Source of the DNA: Pelethousia sp034933245
Lineage (GTDB): Bacteria > Bacillota > Clostridia > Christensenellales > CAG-138
NCBI GenBank assembly: GCA_034933245.1
Contig: JAYFNX010000037.1
Coordinates: forward strand, 1-52,518
DNA length: 52,518 nucleotides
Reading direction: 5' to 3'
In this document: piece after piece, positions 1 through 8,374 of the stretch
How positions within the stretch are numbered: the first letter of the stretch is position 1
Layout of the letters: each line of letters starts with the position of its first letter
The notes under the pieces: model-generated
Seen by the model: the letters and a program-made list of their open reading frames with translations, nothing else
The model's database searches: none
Told to the model about the DNA's origin: nothing
Position numbers and translations under genes: made by a program

Positions 1-85
1 CTCATACCGAACACAGAAGTTAAGCCCTTATACGCCGAAAATACTGAGCTGGCGACGGCTTGGGAACATAGGTAGCTGCCGGATT
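1..85 (+). rRNA. rrf: 5S ribosomal RNA, 3' part (truncated by window start)
   Basis: The window opens inside a 5S rRNA. The conserved stretch ACCGAACACAGAAGTTAAG is followed by the TACGCCGA segment and the closing GGTAGCTGCCGG strand. The 5' third lies outside the window. An intrinsic terminator follows directly, so this is probably the end of an rRNA operon. The exact 3' end is estimated from the family pattern. Confidence 0.9.
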
Positions 86-90
86 CCACA

Positions 91-125
91 TGAAAAAGCA
101 TCCAATCAGGGTGCTTTTTCATTTA
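91..125 (+). terminator. Intrinsic terminator of the rRNA operon
   Basis: A hairpin with arms GAAAAAGCATCC and GGTGCTTTTTC around a short loop is followed by a T-rich run. It sits just after the 5S rRNA. Confidence 0.8.
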
Positions 126-271
126 TTTTGTGTAGCCTACCTAATGCCTCGCCCCGCCTCTAACACGCTCCCCTGCCGCGCTTTGCACTATACCGCGACC
201 CTCTTCCCTATATCGGGTCCTTAACCGTCAATAGGAATAGACTAAAAAAGCTATTTGCTGTTATAAGTAAA

Positions 272-300
272 TTGAAAATGCCCAAATTATATGGTAAAAT
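272..300 (+). promoter_or_regulatory. Sigma-A-type promoter for the lipoprotein gene
   Basis: TTGAAA and TAAAAT are separated by exactly 17 bases, and a start near 307 would precede the ATG at 328. The rest of the stretch from 126 to 271 shows nothing recognisable. Confidence 0.55.
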
Positions 301-327
301 ATAAAAAAATTAGCTATTGAAATTTTC

Positions 328-1032
328 ATGCAATTATCATTTTTTAAAGTCTCAAACATAATAATGGCCCTGCTGATACCAGCGGCGTTCCTTTGTTGCA
401 GTTGTTCAGGCGGTGCGACTGTGGTTAAAATCGTTTATGAACAGCCTCCAAAGAATGCAGCCGCTGCATCTAACCCTACGGCATCCAATTCTGATTGGAT
501 TGGAAGTGCCGATTTAACTTCGCAGGCGAAGGTAGACGTTGCGGGTATGGATTCTCAGCCCGCGACGCCTGGTTCTACGCCATTGGCGACGCTTGGTATC
601 GATATTTTGGCAACGACGCCGCTGCTATCTACGCCTATACCAACGCCTTTCGTTACATGCACGCTATTCCCTACCATGAAACCTTCTCCGAACCCAAGCC
701 CTACAGCTACGCCTATTCCCTCTGCTATGCCTACATTTACGCCTGAGCCTACTGAAAACAGCAAGAAAATTATTGAGGAGGAAAATCGTCGATACGAAGC
801 TGAAATCAGCAAAATTCAATCGGATCTTGCGTTGCAGCTTGCGGGTTTTGCAGATATGATCGGTGCGTTGGAGAAAAGCCAAGCTGACTTTCCGGAACAT
901 GCAGAGGAAATACAGGTGGAAATAGACTCCATTGGTGCTAGTATTGCCGCCTGGGAAGCGGATGCCGCCGCGCAAATGGCAGAGGCGCGAGAGCGGCATT
1001 TATTGGTTATTAGCCAGTGTGGCGGACAATGA
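328..1032 (+). CDS. Putative lipoprotein with Pro/Thr-rich linker and C-terminal coiled coil
   Basis: A 234-residue protein of unknown function. The N-terminus is a lipoprotein-like signal: a hydrophobic stretch ending in LCCSCSGG, whose cysteine would be lipidated after Lgt and signal peptidase II processing. Residues of roughly 90-140 form a Pro/Thr/Ser linker with repeated TPxPTP-like units, typical of surface-exposed spacers in Clostridia. From about 145 onward the sequence is charged and Glu/Ala/Gln-rich, with heptad-like spacing that suggests a coiled coil. There is no clear ribosome binding site. An in-frame ATG at 364 would keep the signal peptide and is a valid alternative start. It stands alone between the rRNA operon and a pseudogene. 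Function cannot be assigned. Confidence 0.6.
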   Translation: MQLSFFKVSNIIMALLIPAAFLCCSCSGGATVVKIVYEQPPKNAAAASNPTASNSDWIGSADLTSQAKVDVAGMDSQPATPGSTPLATLGIDILATTPLLSTPIPTPFVTCTLFPTMKPSPNPSPTATPIPSAMPTFTPEPTENSKKIIEEENRRYEAEISKIQSDLALQLAGFADMIGALEKSQADFPEHAEEIQVEIDSIGASIAAWEADAAAQMAEARERHLLVISQCGGQ

Positions 1033-1061
1033 TAGAACGCTAGGAAAAGGAATGCTTTGTA

Positions 1062-1098
1062 AAAAATAGAAAGCCGGGCCATCAACAGCCTGGCTTTC
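1062..1098 (-). terminator. Terminator between convergent lipoprotein gene and AKR pseudogene
   Basis: Arms GAAAGCCGGGC and GCCTGGCTTTC form a strong stem. Read on the minus strand it is followed by a T-rich tract, so it mainly serves the minus-strand aldo/keto reductase relic; it may also stop plus-strand transcripts. Confidence 0.6.
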
Positions 1099-1142
1099 GT
1101 TAATGCTAGGAAGGAGGGGTTTCTTTTGCAAATAGGGAGAAG

Positions 1143-2153
1143 CTATTTTTTATACAGTTGCTGTCGGTAGTCTTTCAGATTGCGGGCAAGAAGAGCGGGC
1201 GTATCGAGCCCAAAGGGATACTTGGCTGCGCATTGGGCACAAGGTAGGCAATTTTCTATGGCTTCCATATTTGCCTGCCACCGGGGAGTGAACCATTGTG
1301 CGCTGGGAGAACGCCGAACCATCAAGGACATGCGTGCGCATTCGCTTATGATGATGCCGGCAGGGTAGGCCATGCAATAGCCACAATCCCGGCGAAAGTT
1401 GCCGGCAAGCTCCGCCCGATCCGCAAGAATGACTGACTGAAGGTCATTCGAAAGCACCGGCGAGTCTTTTATATAAGAAAGGAACTCGTCCAATTCCTGT
1501 TCCCTTTGAGTACCACAAATAGGCAGCACGGTTTCGTGCTGGCCAGCCAAGCATAGGCTACCGCGCTATTGTGTATGAGGCCTCCGGCAAGGGCCTTCAT
1601 GGAAATAAATACCATATTTTTTTGCATGCTAAAACCAGAGCCCGCTCTTTTTCGGTGGAAAGATAGCTAAAAGGGAATTGCAGCGTTTCATATAGGCCGC
1701 TTTGTATAACTTCCATAACGATCGCCAAACGGTGGTTTGTCATGCCGATAGGATGGATTTTCCGGATGCTTTTGCCGTCAGGAGCGCCTCATAAAGACCA
1801 CTGCCATCGCCGGGCTATGGACAAAAGGGCGTGTTGTGCAACTGATACAATCGATATGGTCCGTTTGCAGTGCCTCTAAAGATTGGGCCAATTCAGCCTG
1901 CAGAACCTCGCCGGTTTTAGCCATGGTTTTGGAGACGATGGAGATGCCGCTCCAGTTTTCGCCAAATGCTTTTCCCAGTTTCTGTTCGCTGTCCGAATAG
2001 CACCGGGCCGTATCGAAAAAACTCATTCCGCCCGCTCATGATTTTCGGAGCAGGTGAATGGCATCCGGCCTCGGATATGCGCTGAATGGGCAACGTGCCA
2101 CAACCATTTTTGTTAGCTACGATGCCGGTCTTGCCCAACGTATCGCTTACCAT
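1143..2153 (-). pseudogene. Aldo/keto reductase with C-terminal [4Fe-4S] domain, decayed by frameshifts
   Basis: Pieces of one aldo/keto reductase follow in order in different minus-strand frames. The N-terminal piece has LGKTGIVANKNGCGTLPIQR (about 2140-2080). The next has FFDTARCYSDSEQKLGKAFG with the catalytic Asp and Tyr (about 2020-1960). A middle piece reads like IHPIGMTNHRLAI and LYETLQFPFSYLSTEKE (about 1760-1640). The last has MKALAGGLIHNSAVAYAWLA and the C-terminal Cys motifs CGYC and CLPCAQC (about 1610-1143). At least three frameshifts are needed to join them, so no full protein can be made. Nearly the whole family length is still recognisable, which points to fairly recent inactivation. 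Start and end are estimates. Confidence 0.8.
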
Positions 2154-2299
2154 ATGCGCCTTCCCCGCCGCGCATATACCCATAAGTTTGGTGGCGGGCA
2201 CAGCTTTAAATAGTATCCTCGGATAGGTTTGCCTAGCGCTTCCATGGCCTCAATACGTACGGATCGGAAGAAAAAGTACGGCTTATCCTAGAAAAATGG

Positions 2300-2328
2300 T
2301 TTACAACCGCTGAATGCGCTGGTACAAT
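2300..2328 (+). promoter_or_regulatory. Sigma-A-type promoter of the EF-G-like gene
   Basis: TTTACA and TACAAT are spaced 17 bases apart. Transcription would begin near 2335, which rules out the longer reading-frame start at 2334 and supports the ATG at 2400. Confidence 0.65.
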
Positions 2329-2399
2329 ATTATTTGGTGTCCTATGCACCTCAACACAATCGATTTACTTATCATACTACTACCGACAGGGGGAAGACC

Positions 2400-4472
2400 A
2401 TGAAGAACTACACCGCATCAAACATACGCAACATCGGCGTTTTTGGCCATGGTGGCGAGGGTAAAACGACCCTTACCGAAGCTATGCTTTACAATGCCGG
2501 TCTCCTTGAGCGTATCGGTAAGGTAGAGAACGGCTCCACCACGACCGATTACGATCCCGAAGAGGTCAAAAGAACGATTTCCATCAACGCAGCGTTGGCC
2601 CCCTTCGAATGGAAAGACGTAAAGGTCAATATAATTGACGCCCCCGGTTTCTTTGATTTTTATGGCGAAGTAACCGCTGCCATGTGTTTGGCCGATGCGG
2701 CCCTTATCGTGGTGGGCGCGGTATCCGGCCCGGTGGTGGGCACGGAAAAAGCAATGTCCATGTGCAAGAAGGCTGGCAAGCCCCGCATGATGGTCATTAA
2801 CCAGATGGACCGTGAGAATGCCAATTTCGATAAGGTTATCGGCGAGGTTAACGAGAAGTTCGGGCCCAGCGTGGTGCCCATTCAACTGCCCATTATGGAA
2901 AAAGGCGCGTTTGCAGGATATGTGGATATCGTTCATATGGCCGCCCGCCGCTTTGATGGAAAAGGCGATAAGGAAATCCCCATACCCGATTCCCTGGCTG
3001 ACCGGGCGCAGGAGCTTTATGAACACCTGACGGAAGCCGCTGCTGAGAGCGACGATGCCCTTATGGAGAAGTTCTTTGAGGAAGGCGAGCTTTCCCGCGA
3101 TGAAATCTTGCAGGGCCTTAGCAAAGGCGTGCTGGAGGGCGTTGTTACCCCGGTTTGCTGCTGCTCCGCCGTGTCAAATATCGGCGTGACCACGCTGATG
3201 GACAACTTGGTTCACTATATGCCCTCCGCAGACCAAGTAGACGCTCCCGCTGCGATCAACGCTAAGAACGGGGAACCTGTTCAAGTGGGCAAGGACGGTA
3301 AATTTGCCGGCCAAATCATTAAGACCGTTGTAGATCAATTCGGCAAGTATTCCATCATTAAGGTCTATCGTGGCGCGTTGAGCGTGGAGACCTCCCTTTA
3401 CAATCCAAACCAGGAAAAAAGTGAAAAATCCACGGCGCCAGGCCTCATGCGGGGCAAGAAGGTCGCGCCTATGAATAAACTCATTGCCGGCGATATTGGC
3501 GCGCTGTCCAAACTACAATACACGGCCACCGGCGACACTCTCTGCGATCCTTCCGACCCCGTACAGTTTGCGGCCATTGACTTCCCCCACACCAGCATCG
3601 CCTTGGCGGTTTCAGCCAAGAAGCAGGGTGAGGAAGATAAGGTTTTCGCCGGCCTCAACAAGCTTTTGGAAGAAGACCCGACCATGGCTTTGGAAAAGAA
3701 CGTGGAAACCAGCGACGTGCTCATCTGCGGCCTGGGCGAAGTGCATCTGGATGTGCTCTGCTCTAAGCTCAAGAATAAGACCGGCGTTGAAGCGCAGATT
3801 TCCGATCCGCGCATCCCGTATCGCGAGACCATCCGCGGCACTGCGGAGGCTGAAGGCAAGCATAAAAAGCAAACCGGCGGCAGCGGCCAGTTCGGCGTGG
3901 TTAACATGCGCTTTGAACCCCTGGAAGGCGGCGGAGACTTCGAGTTTGTCAACGCCATCGTCGGCGGCGTGGTACCCAAGGAGTATATCCCTGCCGTTGA
4001 AAAAGGCACCCGGGAAGCCATGAAAAAGGGTGTGTTGGCGGGTTATCCCATGATCGGCGTGAAAGCGACCCTTTTCTTCGGCAAGTATCATCCCGTGGAT
4101 TCCAAGGAAGTGGCCTTTAAGAGCGCTGCGCGCCTTGCATATAAGGAAGCCTGCGCCAAGGCACAGCCCGTGCTTATTGAGCCCCTTTACCGCTATGATA
4201 TCACCGTGCCCAACGAGTATACCGGCGCCATTATGGGCGATCTTTCCAGCCGCCGTGGCCGCGTGCTGGGCATGAATCCCTGCGAGGATGGAACCGTAGT
4301 GGTAGCCGAAGCGCCATTGTCCGAAATGTTCAAATATGCGACGGATCTGCGTTCCATGACACAGGCCCGCGGTTCCTTCACCAGCGAGTTCGTCCGCTAT
4401 GAAGACGTGCCCGCCATGGAGGTTAAGAAGATCATTGAGAACGCCCAGAAGGACGAAGACGAAGAAGAATAA
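2400..4472 (+). CDS. Elongation factor G-like translational GTPase
   Basis: A 690-residue GTPase of the EF-G superfamily, of the paralogue type common in Clostridia beside the true fusA. The P-loop is GHGGEGKTTL (residues about 16-25) instead of the GHIDAGKTT of canonical EF-G; DAPGF (G3) and NQMD (G4) follow. The C-terminal half matches EF-G domains III-V, including GQFGVVNMRFEPL and the late GDLSSRRGRV block. The start at 2400 is chosen because an AGGGGGAAG Shine-Dalgarno lies just upstream and the promoter excludes the longer form. The tail is highly acidic (DEDEEE). Family members of this kind are poorly characterised; a ribosome-associated role is inferred from homology only. The atypical P-loop and absence of rpsL/rpsG/tuf neighbours argue against it being the housekeeping EF-G. 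Confidence 0.9.
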   Translation: MKNYTASNIRNIGVFGHGGEGKTTLTEAMLYNAGLLERIGKVENGSTTTDYDPEEVKRTISINAALAPFEWKDVKVNIIDAPGFFDFYGEVTAAMCLADAALIVVGAVSGPVVGTEKAMSMCKKAGKPRMMVINQMDRENANFDKVIGEVNEKFGPSVVPIQLPIMEKGAFAGYVDIVHMAARRFDGKGDKEIPIPDSLADRAQELYEHLTEAAAESDDALMEKFFEEGELSRDEILQGLSKGVLEGVVTPVCCCSAVSNIGVTTLMDNLVHYMPSADQVDAPAAINAKNGEPVQVGKDGKFAGQIIKTVVDQFGKYSIIKVYRGALSVETSLYNPNQEKSEKSTAPGLMRGKKVAPMNKLIAGDIGALSKLQYTATGDTLCDPSDPVQFAAIDFPHTSIALAVSAKKQGEEDKVFAGLNKLLEEDPTMALEKNVETSDVLICGLGEVHLDVLCSKLKNKTGVEAQISDPRIPYRETIRGTAEAEGKHKKQTGGSGQFGVVNMRFEPLEGGGDFEFVNAIVGGVVPKEYIPAVEKGTREAMKKGVLAGYPMIGVKATLFFGKYHPVDSKEVAFKSAARLAYKEACAKAQPVLIEPLYRYDITVPNEYTGAIMGDLSSRRGRVLGMNPCEDGTVVVAEAPLSEMFKYATDLRSMTQARGSFTSEFVRYEDVPAMEVKKIIENAQKDEDEEE

Positions 4473-4481
4473 TCAAATACC

Positions 4482-4516
4482 AATACGGGAGCGCAACAAG
4501 ACGCTCCCGTATTTTG
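4482..4516 (+). terminator. Intrinsic terminator after EF-G-like gene
   Basis: A perfect 12-base stem, AATACGGGAGCG with CGCTCCCGTATT, and a T-rich tail lie 10 bases after the stop codon. Confidence 0.9.
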
Positions 4517-4534
4517 TTTAGGAGGTGATGAATC

Positions 4535-4735
4535 TTGGGCAAAGAAGACAACCGTTTTATCCGGGTTCACCATGAGAACGGATGGTCCGGCACAAATGAA
4601 ATCTGGGTGGATAGGCAGACAGGCGTTAATTACCTATATCATTCAGGGGGCTATAGCGGTGGACTCTGCGTGTGCATAGATGCAGACGGAAAACCCATTA
4701 TCACCCGGCTGGATGAATATGGGCGTATACTTTAA
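4535..4735 (+). CDS. DUF6440-type small protein
   Basis: A 66-residue protein starting with TTG, placed 8 bases after a strong AGGAGGTGATG Shine-Dalgarno. The pattern WSGTNEIWVDRQTGVNYLYH, then a GG-YSGGLC stretch and DADGKPII, matches the DUF6440 family: a short beta-rich domain that is often encoded alone in Clostridia and has no known function. It has no signal peptide or membrane segment. It lies between two terminators, so it is probably transcribed by read-through from the upstream gene or from its own weak promoter. Confidence 0.75.
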   Translation: MGKEDNRFIRVHHENGWSGTNEIWVDRQTGVNYLYHSGGYSGGLCVCIDADGKPIITRLDEYGRIL

Positions 4736-4763
4736 AAAACAATGGACAAGGGAATTGCGTTAA

Positions 4764-4795
4764 AAAGAAGGCCGAAAAAGCGGCCTTCTTTTTCA
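4764..4795. terminator. Bidirectional terminator between convergent genes
   Basis: AAGAAGGCCG and CGGCCTTCTT form the stem, with A-rich and T-rich flanks on opposite sides, so it works in both directions. Confidence 0.85.
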
Positions 4796-4807
4796 ATGCA
4801 TTTAGTT

Positions 4808-5299
4808 TCAGCGCCGTTTTCCGGTAATGTGGGCTACGTCAATAACATATACGGCGGTACGCTCTACGACGGAAGGGTCAAATTCAAAGGCTTCCGCCTG
4901 GGAAAAGCGCATTATCAGGGCGGATAGCCCATCAATTTTCTCCTTTTGGTCCGTAAGAAGCCGCGCCTTGCCAAAGCCAATGACGCTCTCGTAAGAATAG
5001 CCATAGCTACAGGCCGTAGTGCCCTCCACGAGCTGATGCGAGCAATCGACCTCAAAACAAACCCTGTCATCGGCCGCCAACATGTCCACCTTCTTTCCGG
5101 ATTGGGCACAATGGAAAAAGAGCGTGAGAATACCGTTGCTTTCCCGGTAGGCGAAGTTTAGGGGAACCACGTAAGGCCCTTCGGGACCGGTCATACCCAG
5201 GTGTAAAACCTTGGATTTTTCAAGGATGGCCAGCATGTCCTGCAGGCCGGTTACAGCTCTATCAAAACGGCGCATTGGGCGGGAAACGAAATCAGACAT
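4808..5299 (-). CDS. Pyridoxamine 5'-phosphate oxidase-like flavin-binding protein
   Basis: A 163-residue protein of the split-barrel FMN-binding superfamily, NimA/PNPOx-like subgroup. The N-terminal MRRFDRAV, the early strand with LGMTGPEGPYVVPLNFAY and the following FFHCAQSGKKVDML are typical of this group, where they line the flavin-binding barrel. These proteins bind FMN or related cofactors and include nitroimidazole reductases, but the substrate cannot be told from sequence. The start has an AGGAGG site 8 bases upstream. It lies 20 bases after the PAP2 phosphatase gene and is probably co-transcribed with it, though no functional link is obvious. Confidence 0.8.
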   Translation of the reverse strand: MSDFVSRPMRRFDRAVTGLQDMLAILEKSKVLHLGMTGPEGPYVVPLNFAYRESNGILTLFFHCAQSGKKVDMLAADDRVCFEVDCSHQLVEGTTACSYGYSYESVIGFGKARLLTDQKEKIDGLSALIMRFSQAEAFEFDPSVVERTAVYVIDVAHITGKRR

Positions 5300-5319
5300 G
5301 GATATATCCTCCTATTGGC

Positions 5320-6228
5320 TTAAGATTGGGCCTTTCCCAAACGTCCCCAGAAAGAGAAGGTGAGCGGCCAAACCAAACCACCGAAAAGCGAAACCAGACA
5401 ATACCGAAGGCAATCTGTGGCCGGATTCCCTTGGAAAAGGGCGTTCAAGGGGGCTTTTAGAGCGGCTTTAAGAAGCAGCATAAGGGCAATCCCCAGGGCG
5501 AGCTTAAACAATTGCGCCCACCACAAGGCTTTGATTTCATAACGCAGATACCGTTCGTTCACAATCCAGCATATGGTAAATCCTATTGCGGCGCCAAGCA
5601 AGGTATAGGCACTTTTGAGACCGTGGGCATCAAACTCGGGAACATTTTCCGCTCCCTTGGGATAAAGGAGTAGGTAAAGAACCAGTAAGACGGCAGAAGC
5701 TAAGACAATGGTTTGGAGAACGCCGCTTTTCCAGGCTTGAAAAGCCCATGTACCAAACCAGACGGAGAGAAGTCCCATACAAAGGGCTACCCCCACATCC
5801 AAAGGCGTATGGACGCCCAAATACATTCGGGAGAAAGCCGTTAGAAGGATAGCGGCGGAACACACATAAACCAAGGGCGTTTGCTTATTCCAAAGCCCGA
5901 AAGCGGCAAAGTTCGCCGTGGCGTTTTGGGTATGCCCGCTGGGGAAGGAATATCCCGTGGCGGCTGCCCTTGCGGATTCTACAATGGTAAAGGACGAATC
6001 CTGTACCCACGGCCTTGGAATAAGAAAAATAGCTTTGAGAAGCTGGTTCGCAGCCGTACCTACGATTCCTATAAAGAAGAGGCAATACCCTTTTTTCTTA
6101 TCGATGCACCAAAGCATGAGGAGAACCAGCACAATGAAGACCGTTTGATCACCTAAGTAGGTGACGGCGGAAAAAAATGCATTCAGAAAAGGGGTGCGGA
6201 TCTCCTCTAAGGCATGTAAAACGCTCAT
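5320..6228 (-). CDS. PAP2-family membrane phosphatase
   Basis: A 302-residue polytopic membrane protein of the phosphatidic acid phosphatase type 2 family. The three-part active site is visible: K-x6-RP in KAIFLIPRP (conserved Lys and Arg), PSGH in YSFPSGH, and the SRMYLGVHTPLDV block carrying the catalytic SR-x5-H-x3-D. The active site faces the outer side of the membrane in this family and removes phosphate from lipid phosphates such as phosphatidic acid, or possibly undecaprenyl pyrophosphate. About seven to eight hydrophobic segments follow. The ATG at 6228 is chosen over a TTG at 6258 because AGAAAGG sits about 9 bases upstream. The exact substrate is unknown. Confidence 0.85.
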   Translation of the reverse strand: MSVLHALEEIRTPFLNAFFSAVTYLGDQTVFIVLVLLMLWCIDKKKGYCLFFIGIVGTAANQLLKAIFLIPRPWVQDSSFTIVESARAAATGYSFPSGHTQNATANFAAFGLWNKQTPLVYVCSAAILLTAFSRMYLGVHTPLDVGVALCMGLLSVWFGTWAFQAWKSGVLQTIVLASAVLLVLYLLLYPKGAENVPEFDAHGLKSAYTLLGAAIGFTICWIVNERYLRYEIKALWWAQLFKLALGIALMLLLKAALKAPLNALFQGNPATDCLRYCLVSLFGGLVWPLTFSFWGRLGKAQS

Positions 6229-6313
6229 GAGCCAAAACCTTTCTGCTTTTCTACCCAAAGTATATCATAAAGGAAACAAATGGTGAATATAGGGCGATAT
6301 TTGCATGCACCCT

Positions 6314-6343
6314 TTGCACTGCGCTGACTGCCTATGCTATACT
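6314..6343 (+). promoter_or_regulatory. Extended -10 promoter for the nucleoside-kinase-like gene
   Basis: TTGCAC and TATACT are separated by 18 bases, with TG one base upstream of the -10 box (extended -10). Confidence 0.6.
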
Positions 6344-6413
6344 AGGAAACATACTTCTCCTGCTTGCTAGACGGGAACCGCGGCTCCCCATGGATCGATA
6401 GAAAGGAGTTTTC

Positions 6414-8114
6414 ATGCAACTATATTTGGATAATATACCCGTAGAAGCCGAGTGCGGCGAAACCATCCTTACGCTGGTACATCGGGCCGGGCTGGATGCG
6501 CAGGACCTTATGCACCGGCCTCTTGCGGCCCAAATTGGGGGCGCCATATACACCTTAAACAACAACCCGATCCATAATACCGATACGGGTACACGGCCCC
6601 GCAGGGCTGTGCGGGAGGCAGGCGGGCATATCAAACTCCTGCGTTACGGAGATGATCTGGGCAAACGGGTGTATGAACGAACCCTTCAATATGTGCTGCT
6701 GATGGCTTTTCGTCAGCTTTGGCCCGGGGCAAGGGTGCAGGTGCATTACTCGCTGGGTCCGGGCGTCTATATGACCGTAGATAAGGAGCCCGCCCTGTGC
6801 CAAAAGGACTTGGATGCGCTAAAATCCCGCTGCCAGGCCATTATCGATTCGGACATTCCCTTTATTCGGGAACGGCTGGATATTGGGGAGGCCATTGCCT
6901 TTTTTGAAAAGGAAGAGCAGAGAGATAAGGTTCGCTTGCTGCAATGGCGCAAGTTCAGCTATTTTGATTGTTACCGCCAGGGGGATTATCTGGATTATTT
7001 TTATGGGGAGATGGCTCCTTCTACCGGGTATGTGAAGGTATTTGACCTCCAGTTCGTTTCACCGGGGGTGGTTATGCTGATGCCGGACCCGACAGACCCG
7101 GAAAAGCCCGGCAAATATAACCCAAGCCCCAAGTTTGCTGCCATATTTGCACAGAGCGATGAATGGGGACGGCTTCTTCACTGCGCCAACGTGGCGGATT
7201 TGAATGAGATGGTGGAGAATGGTTCCGTGCGGGAACTCATTCGGGTGAGCGAAGCCCTTCACGCAAAAAGTTATGCGAACATTGCCGACAGTATTGTGGA
7301 ACGGGGTGCGCGTGCTGTCATGGTCGCCGGCCCTTCCTCTTCTGGAAAAACGACTTCGGCCAATCGTTTATATACCCATCTGCGGGTTTTAGGAAAAACC
7401 CCTGTGCTTATATCGCTGGATAATTACTACATTGACCGGGATAAGCTCTTTCCGGATCAAAATGGTGAAATTGACCTTGAGAGCATTGATACGCTGGATG
7501 TGGAGCGATTCAATATGGACTTGGAGCGCCTTCTTGCCGGAAAACGGGTCGAAATTCCGATATTTGATTTTAAAACCGGCCGTCGTGCTCCGAAGGGAAT
7601 GGAAATTCAGGTAGGGAAAGAAGAACCCCTCATCGTGGAAGGCATTCATGGCTTGAATAAGCGTATGCTCAGCCCTTCTATCCCGGCGGACAGTATATTC
7701 CGCGTATATGTAAGCGCCCTTACCACGTTGAATCTGGACGATCATAACCGCATTCGTACAACGGATATCCGCCTGCTACGGCGCATGGTGCGGGATTATG
7801 AAACCAGAGGGGCCACCGTGGAACATACCATGTCCATGTGGCCCAGTGTCCAGCGCGGGGAGCAAACTTGGATTTTCCCTTATCAGGAACAAGCGGATGC
7901 CCTTTTTAATACGGCTCTTGCCTATGAGCCTGCCGTATTGAAAAAACATATTTTCCCGCTGCTGCTCATGGTTACGGAAGAAAGCCCTTATTATGCTTCC
8001 GTGCGCAGCGTCATTAAATTCCTAAATTATTTTCAAGAGGCGGATGTGGAGGATGAAATTCCACCCATTTCCATCTTGCGGGAGTTTATCGGCGGGAATA
8101 CGTTTTATCGGTAA
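6414..8114 (+). CDS. Uridine-kinase-like protein with threonyl-tRNA-synthetase-type N-terminus
   Basis: A 566-residue fusion known in Firmicutes. The first 60-80 residues resemble a TGS domain. Residues of about 80-210 resemble the second additional domain of threonyl-/alanyl-tRNA synthetases, where the HxxxH is replaced by VHYSLGPG. The C-terminal half is a P-loop kinase with GPSSSGKTTSANRL (about residue 306), the DNYYID block and VEGIHGLN, as in uridine kinase and phosphoribulokinase. Family members are annotated as nucleoside kinases; the true substrate is unsettled. A GAAAGGAG site precedes the ATG. The gene is single, with its own promoter and terminator. Confidence 0.85.
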   Translation: MQLYLDNIPVEAECGETILTLVHRAGLDAQDLMHRPLAAQIGGAIYTLNNNPIHNTDTGTRPRRAVREAGGHIKLLRYGDDLGKRVYERTLQYVLLMAFRQLWPGARVQVHYSLGPGVYMTVDKEPALCQKDLDALKSRCQAIIDSDIPFIRERLDIGEAIAFFEKEEQRDKVRLLQWRKFSYFDCYRQGDYLDYFYGEMAPSTGYVKVFDLQFVSPGVVMLMPDPTDPEKPGKYNPSPKFAAIFAQSDEWGRLLHCANVADLNEMVENGSVRELIRVSEALHAKSYANIADSIVERGARAVMVAGPSSSGKTTSANRLYTHLRVLGKTPVLISLDNYYIDRDKLFPDQNGEIDLESIDTLDVERFNMDLERLLAGKRVEIPIFDFKTGRRAPKGMEIQVGKEEPLIVEGIHGLNKRMLSPSIPADSIFRVYVSALTTLNLDDHNRIRTTDIRLLRRMVRDYETRGATVEHTMSMWPSVQRGEQTWIFPYQEQADALFNTALAYEPAVLKKHIFPLLLMVTEESPYYASVRSVIKFLNYFQEADVEDEIPPISILREFIGGNTFYR

Positions 8115-8167
8115 TGAGCCTGCGCCGGGCGGCTGCGTGCGCATCCTTTTATATCCCAAGAAACGCA

Positions 8168-8206
8168 AAAAAAAGAAGCAGGACCCGCATGGCCCTGCTT
8201 CTTTTT
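8168..8206 (+). terminator. Intrinsic terminator after the kinase gene
   Basis: AGAAGCAGG pairs with CCTGCTTCT around an 11-base loop, with A-rich upstream and T-rich downstream flanks. Between here and 8375 only weak TATAAT-like boxes near 8310-8340 are seen. Confidence 0.85.
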
Positions 8207-8374
8207 GCATGCCATGCATCGTATTGCGCATCGAAGTCACGGCGAATTGCAAAATTACTTGCATAATAAGTAAATTACCTTCCATTCAAGATTCCTCTAT
8301 GCTACTATATAATTGAAAAGGCGAATTTGCAGATATAATATATACTATGGGCCAGAAAGAGAGGCTAACCGGGT

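Noticed and set aside
4742..4927. 61-codon plus-strand frame
   Set aside because: It contains the bidirectional terminator and runs antisense into the flavin-binding protein gene.
8215..8374. Possible cyclic di-GMP riboswitch before the chemoreceptor
   Set aside because: A short GTCACG-like string is present, but the conserved GEMM core and tetraloop receptor are not.
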